A stretch of DNA of 64,000 bases from the NCBI RefSeq assembly GCF_003219815.1, contig NZ_QJVD01000003.1, positions 62,001 through 126,000 of the forward strand. The letters run 5' to 3'. This document shows, piece by piece, positions 60,370 to 64,000 of the stretch (the stretch's first letter is position 1; every line of letters starts with the position of its first letter). Source of the DNA: Arthrobacter livingstonensis. Its GTDB lineage: Bacteria > Actinomycetota > Actinomycetes > Actinomycetales > Micrococcaceae. The notes under the pieces were generated by a model, which saw nothing but the letters and a program-made list of their open reading frames with translations, ran no database searches and had not been told where the DNA came from. The position numbers were made by a program, and so were the translations under genes.

Positions 60370-61539
60370 GTGGACCTGTTTGAATACCAGGCGCGCGACA
60401 TGTTTGAGGCTCACGGAGTTCCCGTGTTGGCCGGCATCGTGGCGCACACCCCTGAAGAAGCAAAGGCAGCAGCCGAGAAGATTGGCGGCGTCACCGTCGT
60501 CAAGGCACAGGTGAAGGTCGGTGGCCGCGGCAAGGCCGGCGGCGTCAAGGTCGCCAAGACTGCCGATGAGGCGTTCGAGCACGCCACCGCGATTCTTGGC
60601 ATGGACATCAAGGGCCACACCGTTAACACGGTCATGATCGCCCAAGGTGCAGACATCGCCGAGGAGTTCTACTTCTCCGTCCTGCTGGATCGGTCCAACC
60701 GCAACTACCTGGCCATGTGCTCGGTGGAAGGTGGCGTGGAGATCGAGGTCCTGGCCGTGGAGCGCCCCGAGGCGCTGGCACGCGTGGCCGTTGATCCGGC
60801 CGTCGGCATCGATGCGGCGAAGGCTGACGAAATTGTCGCCACCGCAGGTTTCAGTGCCGAGCTGGCCCCCAAGGTGGCCGCGACCATCATGAAGCTGTGG
60901 GACGTCTTCGAAAAGGAAGATGCCACGCTCGTTGAGGTCAACCCGCTGGTACGCACCGGCGCCGGGGACATCCTGGCCCTGGACGGCAAGGTCACCATCG
61001 ATGAGAACGCCGACTTCCGCCACCCGCACCACGCCGAGCTCGAAGACGCCGCTGCAGCTGACCCGCTGGAAGCCAAGGCCAAGGAAGCCGGCCTGAACTA
61101 CGTCAAGCTCGACGGCGAAGTTGGCGTCATCGGAAACGGTGCCGGCCTGGTCATGTCGACGCTGGATGTTGTTGCCTACGCTGGCGAAAACCATGGCGGC
61201 GTCAAGCCCGCCAACTTCCTGGACATTGGCGGTGGAGCGTCCGCCGAGGTCATGGCCAACGGCCTGGACGTCATCCTCAACGACCCCCAGGTCAAGAGCG
61301 TGTTTGTCAACGTCTTCGGCGGCATCACCGCCTGTGACGCCGTCGCTAAGGGCATTGTCGGCGCACTGGCCGAGCTGGGGTCCGCTGCCAACAAGCCCCT
61401 GGTTGTCCGTCTCGACGGCAACAATGTTGAGGAAGGCCGCCGCATCCTCAACGAGGCCAACCACCCGCTGGTCACCCTGGCCGCCACGATGGACGAGGGC
61501 GCCGACAAGGCCGCCGAACTCGCCAACGCTTCGAAGTAG
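60370..61539 (+). CDS. sucC: Succinyl-CoA ligase (ADP-forming) subunit beta
   Basis: 389 residues from the GTG at 60370 (GAAGGA 9 nt upstream). ATP-grasp domain features: [33 protein letters not shown] and LVEVNPLV. The C-terminal CoA-ligase domain has [14 protein letters not shown] and [17 protein letters not shown]. With SucD it makes ATP and succinate from succinyl-CoA in the TCA cycle. sucD follows after 14 bp. Confidence 0.97.
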   Translation: MDLFEYQARDMFEAHGVPVLAGIVAHTPEEAKAAAEKIGGVTVVKAQVKVGGRGKAGGVKVAKTADEAFEHATAILGMDIKGHTVNTVMIAQGADIAEEFYFSVLLDRSNRNYLAMCSVEGGVEIEVLAVERPEALARVAVDPAVGIDAAKADEIVATAGFSAELAPKVAATIMKLWDVFEKEDATLVEVNPLVRTGAGDILALDGKVTIDENADFRHPHHAELEDAAAADPLEAKAKEAGLNYVKLDGEVGVIGNGAGLVMSTLDVVAYAGENHGGVKPANFLDIGGGASAEVMANGLDVILNDPQVKSVFVNVFGGITACDAVAKGIVGALAELGSAANKPLVVRLDGNNVEEGRRILNEANHPLVTLAATMDEGADKAAELANASK

Positions 61540-61553
61540 AGGTCTGGAAAACT

Positions 61554-62456
61554 ATGTCTATCTTCTTGAACAAAGACTCCAAGGTCATCGTCCAGGGCAT
61601 CACCGGCGGCGAAGGCACCAAGCACACCGCACTCATGCTCAAGGCCGGCACCCAGGTTGTTGGCGGCGTGAACGCACGCAAGGCCGGCACCAAGGTTGTC
61701 CACGGCAATGTTGAACTGCCCGTTTACGGCACCGTGGCAGAGGCCGTCGCCGAGACCGGCGCCGACGTCTCCATCGTGTTCGTTCCCCCGGCCTTCACCA
61801 AGGACGCCGTCGTTGAGGCCATCGAAGCCGGCGTGCCGCTGGTGGTTGTCATTACCGAAGGCGTGCCCGTGCAGGACTCGGCCGAGTTCTGGGCCCTGGC
61901 CCAGTCCAAGGTTGACGCCTCCGGCAAGCAGGTCACCCGCATCATCGGCCCGAACTGCCCCGGCATCATCACCCCCGGCGAGGCGCTGGTCGGCATCACG
62001 CCGAACAACATCACCGTCAAGGGCCCCATCGGCCTGGTGTCCAAGTCCGGCACCCTGACCTACCAGATGATGTACGAGCTGCGCGACCTGGGCTTCTCCA
62101 CAGCGATCGGCATCGGTGGCGACCCCGTCATCGGCACCACGCACATCGACGCCCTGGCTGCGTTCGAGGCGGACCCCGAGACCAAGGCCATCGTCATGAT
62201 CGGCGAGATCGGTGGCGACGCCGAAGAGCGCGCGGCCGAGTACATCAAGGCGCACGTCACGAAGCCCGTAGTTGGCTACGTTGCCGGCTTCACCGCGCCC
62301 GAGGGCAAGACCATGGGCCACGCAGGCGCCATCGTCTCCGGCTCCGCGGGTACGGCCCAGGCCAAGAAGGAAGCACTTGAGGCTGCCGGGGTCAAGGTTG
62401 GCAAGACGCCGTCCGAGACCGCCACGCTGCTGCGCGAAGTCTACGCAGCACTGTAA
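61554..62456 (+). CDS. sucD: Succinyl-CoA ligase subunit alpha
   Basis: 300 residues. CoA-binding [20 protein letters not shown], a [12 protein letters not shown] loop, [13 protein letters not shown], and the phospho-histidine region [15 protein letters not shown] (active-site His). It forms the enzyme with SucC and is co-transcribed. A strong intrinsic terminator follows 12 bp later. Confidence 0.97.
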   Translation: MSIFLNKDSKVIVQGITGGEGTKHTALMLKAGTQVVGGVNARKAGTKVVHGNVELPVYGTVAEAVAETGADVSIVFVPPAFTKDAVVEAIEAGVPLVVVITEGVPVQDSAEFWALAQSKVDASGKQVTRIIGPNCPGIITPGEALVGITPNNITVKGPIGLVSKSGTLTYQMMYELRDLGFSTAIGIGGDPVIGTTHIDALAAFEADPETKAIVMIGEIGGDAEERAAEYIKAHVTKPVVGYVAGFTAPEGKTMGHAGAIVSGSAGTAQAKKEALEAAGVKVGKTPSETATLLREVYAAL

Positions 62457-62468
62457 TTCTGCCGCTGA

Positions 62469-62514
62469 GCGCGGCCGCCGCACCGGACAACCGGTGCAGC
62501 GGCCGCGCTTTTTT
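62469..62514 (+). terminator. Intrinsic terminator of sucCD
   Basis: An 18-nt arm pair (62469-62486 and 62491-62508) with GCGCGGCCGC and one mismatch, a 4-nt loop ACAA and TTTTTT at 62509-62514. A textbook Rho-independent terminator. Confidence 0.95.
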
Positions 62515-62529
62515 GTGGGTCCAGGGGCT

Positions 62530-62593
62530 CCGGATGCCGAAACGGACTATTGAGGCCGATATATCGGGCTCGAATCTCCGTTTCGACATCCGG
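62530..62593. repeat. Nested inverted repeat between sucD and marR
   Basis: CCGGATGCCGAAACGGA (62530-62546) pairs with TCCGTTTCGACATCCGG (62577-62593) at 16 of 17 positions. The 30-bp centre contains the palindrome CCGATATATCGG flanked by GAGG and GCTC. It could be a second terminator for the convergent marR gene or a binding site. Its AT-rich centre is unusual in this GC-rich window. Confidence 0.85.
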
Positions 62594-62623
62594 ACTGCCT
62601 CCGGGGCCGGCGTCGAGCTTGGC

Positions 62624-63082
62624 CTAACGGCTGGTGACGCCCGCGTGGAGTTGGGGGAGGGCCTGGACCAGCTGCGCCAGTTCGGGGAGCTGTTCCGCCT
62701 CGGCCAGGGCGCATTCAAGCGCTTCATCGTGGACCGGCCGGGCCCGGTGCAGCAGAGCGGAGCCGGACTCCGTCAGCTCGGTGTAGATGCCGCGTCGGTC
62801 GTCCTGGCACAGGATGCGCGTGAGCAGCCCGCGGTCCTCCAGGCGGTTGACCAGGCGGGTGGTGGCGCTGGGGCTCAGCGCGGTTGCGCGGCCCAGCTGC
62901 TGCATGCGCATGTGCCAGCCGTCCTGCCGGTTCAAGGCGTCCAAGACCGTGAATTCCACCACTGACAGTTGCGCCCCGGCCTGCAGCGCCTTTTCCAGCC
63001 CCGCCTCGATCATGCCGTGCAGGGCGGCAAGCGTCCGCCAGCCCTGGGTCCTGATTTCCAAGGCGTCGTCCCTGATGCCCAT
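62624..63082 (-). CDS. MarR-family transcriptional regulator
   Basis: 152 residues from the ATG at 63082, preceded by AGGAAGGAA 6 nt away. The winged helix has LGRATALSPSATTRLVNRLEDRGLL, key part SPSATTRLVNRLE. Typical MarR dimer helices are at both ends. It is divergent from an MFS gene and likely its repressor. The probable operator is in the gap. Confidence 0.93.
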   Translation of the reverse strand: MGIRDDALEIRTQGWRTLAALHGMIEAGLEKALQAGAQLSVVEFTVLDALNRQDGWHMRMQQLGRATALSPSATTRLVNRLEDRGLLTRILCQDDRRGIYTELTESGSALLHRARPVHDEALECALAEAEQLPELAQLVQALPQLHAGVTSR

Positions 63083-63128
63083 TTGATTTCCTTCCTGAGG
63101 AGCCGCCCATCGGCACACAGCAAAAGTA

Positions 63129-63159
63129 GTTGCTTGCGCGTCATAGTTGCTTGTGCAAC
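63129..63159. promoter_or_regulatory. MarR-type operator in the marR/MFS gap
   Basis: GTTGC-TTGT-GCAAC (63146-63159) is a perfect 5-bp inverted repeat with a 4-bp spacer. A direct copy of its left half, GTTGCTTGCGC, lies at 63129-63139. A -10-like TATATA follows. The site fits MarR-type dimers. Confidence 0.75.
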
Positions 63160-63230
63160 AATATATACAGCGCCTGCAATTACGAGCTTACGCCGCATAT
63201 ATCCCACAACCAAGTTTTCTAAGGAGAATC

Positions 63231-64000
63231 ATGCCTCTTGGCCTGATAGCCCTGGCCGTTGGCGGCTTTGGCATAGGACTGACAGAGTTCGTCATCATGG
63301 GGCTGCTTCCGGAAGTGGCGGCCGACTTCCATGTCAGCGAAGCCACGGCGGGCTGGCTCATCTCCGGCTATGCCCTCACGGTGGTGGTGGGCGCGCTGCT
63401 GGTCACCGCGGCCGTCACCAGGCTGCCCCGCAAGCCGGTGCTCGCCAGCCTTTTGCTGCTGTTCATCGCCGGCAATCTGATCTCCGCAATTGCGCCGGAT
63501 TACGCGGTGATGATGGCCGGGCGCATCATCGCCGCACTGTGTCACGGCGCTTTCTTTGGAATCGGTGCCGTGGTTGCATCCGACATGGTGGCCCCGAACA
63601 AGAAGGCCGGAGCGATTGCCATCATGTTCACCGGGCTGACCGTGGCGAACGTGCTCGGCGTCCCCTTTGGCACCCTGCTGGGCCAGCACGCCGGCTGGCG
63701 CGCCACCTTCTGGGCCATCACGGTCATTGGCGTCATCGCGCTGATCGGCATTCTGGCACTCGTCCCGAACATCGCCCGGACTGAGGAACCTGCCGGACTG
63801 CGCGGGGAACTGCGTGCGTTCAAGTCACGCCAGGTTTGGCTCTCGATCGCTGTCACCATTCTGGGCTACGGCGGCATGTTCGGAGCCTTCACCTACATCG
63901 CCTTTACGTTGACGGAGGTCAGCGGATTCGCGGCCACCACCGTGCCATGGCTGCTGGTCCTGTTCGGGGTTGGCCTGTTCATTGGCAACACGGTCGGAGG
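63231..64000 (+). CDS. MFS transporter, DHA1-type, truncated by the window end
   Basis: The first 256 residues are visible and the frame is open at the last base. It starts MPLGLIALAVGGFGIGLTEF, typical of the AraJ/YdhP group of DHA1 exporters, and has motif A-like VTRLPRKPVLA. Seven to eight membrane helices are complete. AAGGAG lies 5 nt before the ATG at 63231. It is divergent from a MarR gene that probably represses it. Confidence 0.92.
   Translation, partial: MPLGLIALAVGGFGIGLTEFVIMGLLPEVAADFHVSEATAGWLISGYALTVVVGALLVTAAVTRLPRKPVLASLLLLFIAGNLISAIAPDYAVMMAGRIIAALCHGAFFGIGAVVASDMVAPNKKAGAIAIMFTGLTVANVLGVPFGTLLGQHAGWRATFWAITVIGVIALIGILALVPNIARTEEPAGLRGELRAFKSRQVWLSIAVTILGYGGMFGAFTYIAFTLTEVSGFAATTVPWLLVLFGVGLFIGNTVG

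Noticed and set aside
59686-61464. 592-codon minus-strand frame opposite the lipoprotein and sucC
   Set aside because: Spans two real genes in the opposite direction; antisense shadow.

Overview
The window is chromosomal DNA from a high-GC Gram-positive actinobacterium, most probably an Arthrobacter-like member of the Micrococcaceae. The evidence is the GC-rich codon use with many GTG/TTG starts, a groEL with a CIRCE operator and no groES beside it, the DtxR-type iron regulator, the bacterial XPB helicase with its helicase-associated partner, a mycothiol-dependent-enzyme family protein, DUF3263 and DUF3027 genes, WXG100 proteins and actinobacterial c-di-AMP riboswitches upstream of cell-wall hydrolases. 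I see no rRNA, CRISPR array, insertion sequence or prophage. One tRNA gene is present. The genus call is inference from gene content, not from alignment.

Layout. 1-9.6 kb: end of a crotonase-family enzyme, a MacB/FtsX-type ABC pair, a FemAB-type peptidoglycan bridge transferase, a ThrE-type amino-acid exporter with a 42-bp in-frame repeat, a siderophore-interacting protein, uracil-DNA glycosylase, and the DUF3263/LytR_C pair. 9.6-20.3 kb: groEL with its operator, an RNase HI fusion protein, a minisatellite, a WXG100 protein, an OmpR-type two-component system, a SUMF1-like protein, a TIM-barrel sugar isomerase with a LacI-type operator, a tetR/mycothiol-enzyme operon and a methyltransferase. 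20.4-28.2 kb: the XPB helicase operon, cold-shock/DUF3027 genes, an NTF2-like protein and serC. 28.4-31.5 kb: a DtxR-type repressor, then two secreted cell-wall hydrolases (M23 and NlpC/P60), each behind its own ydaO-type c-di-AMP riboswitch.

31.5-44.9 kb: two DHA2 drug exporters each beside a TetR gene, molybdenum-cofactor genes (mobA-like, DUF6457, moeA), an Lrp regulator divergent from ornithine cyclodeaminase, and a YdeP-family molybdopterin oxidoreductase divergent from fdhD. The cofactor genes and fdhD would serve that oxidoreductase. 44.8-47.6 kb: a compact three-gene operon (EspG-like protein, WXG-domain/alpha-beta hydrolase fusion, lipoprotein) that I read as a candidate type VII secretion effector cassette. 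This is the strongest candidate here for an undescribed system.

47.8-64 kb: a polar amino-acid ABC importer, an ABC exporter, NUDIX, YnfA, a RarD-like permease, tRNA-Arg(CCT), an inositol-phosphatase family protein, the PcrA/UvrD helicase, a lipoprotein that probably uses a CTG start, sucCD with a textbook terminator, and a marR/MFS divergent pair cut by the window end.

Two patterns cross the whole window. Several intergenic regions, often between convergent genes, hold very long, near-perfect hairpins (25-28 bp arms), two of which share the same core. In-frame minisatellites sit in low-complexity linkers of four unrelated proteins. A 33-bp interspersed repeat also occurs in two regions about 48 kb apart.
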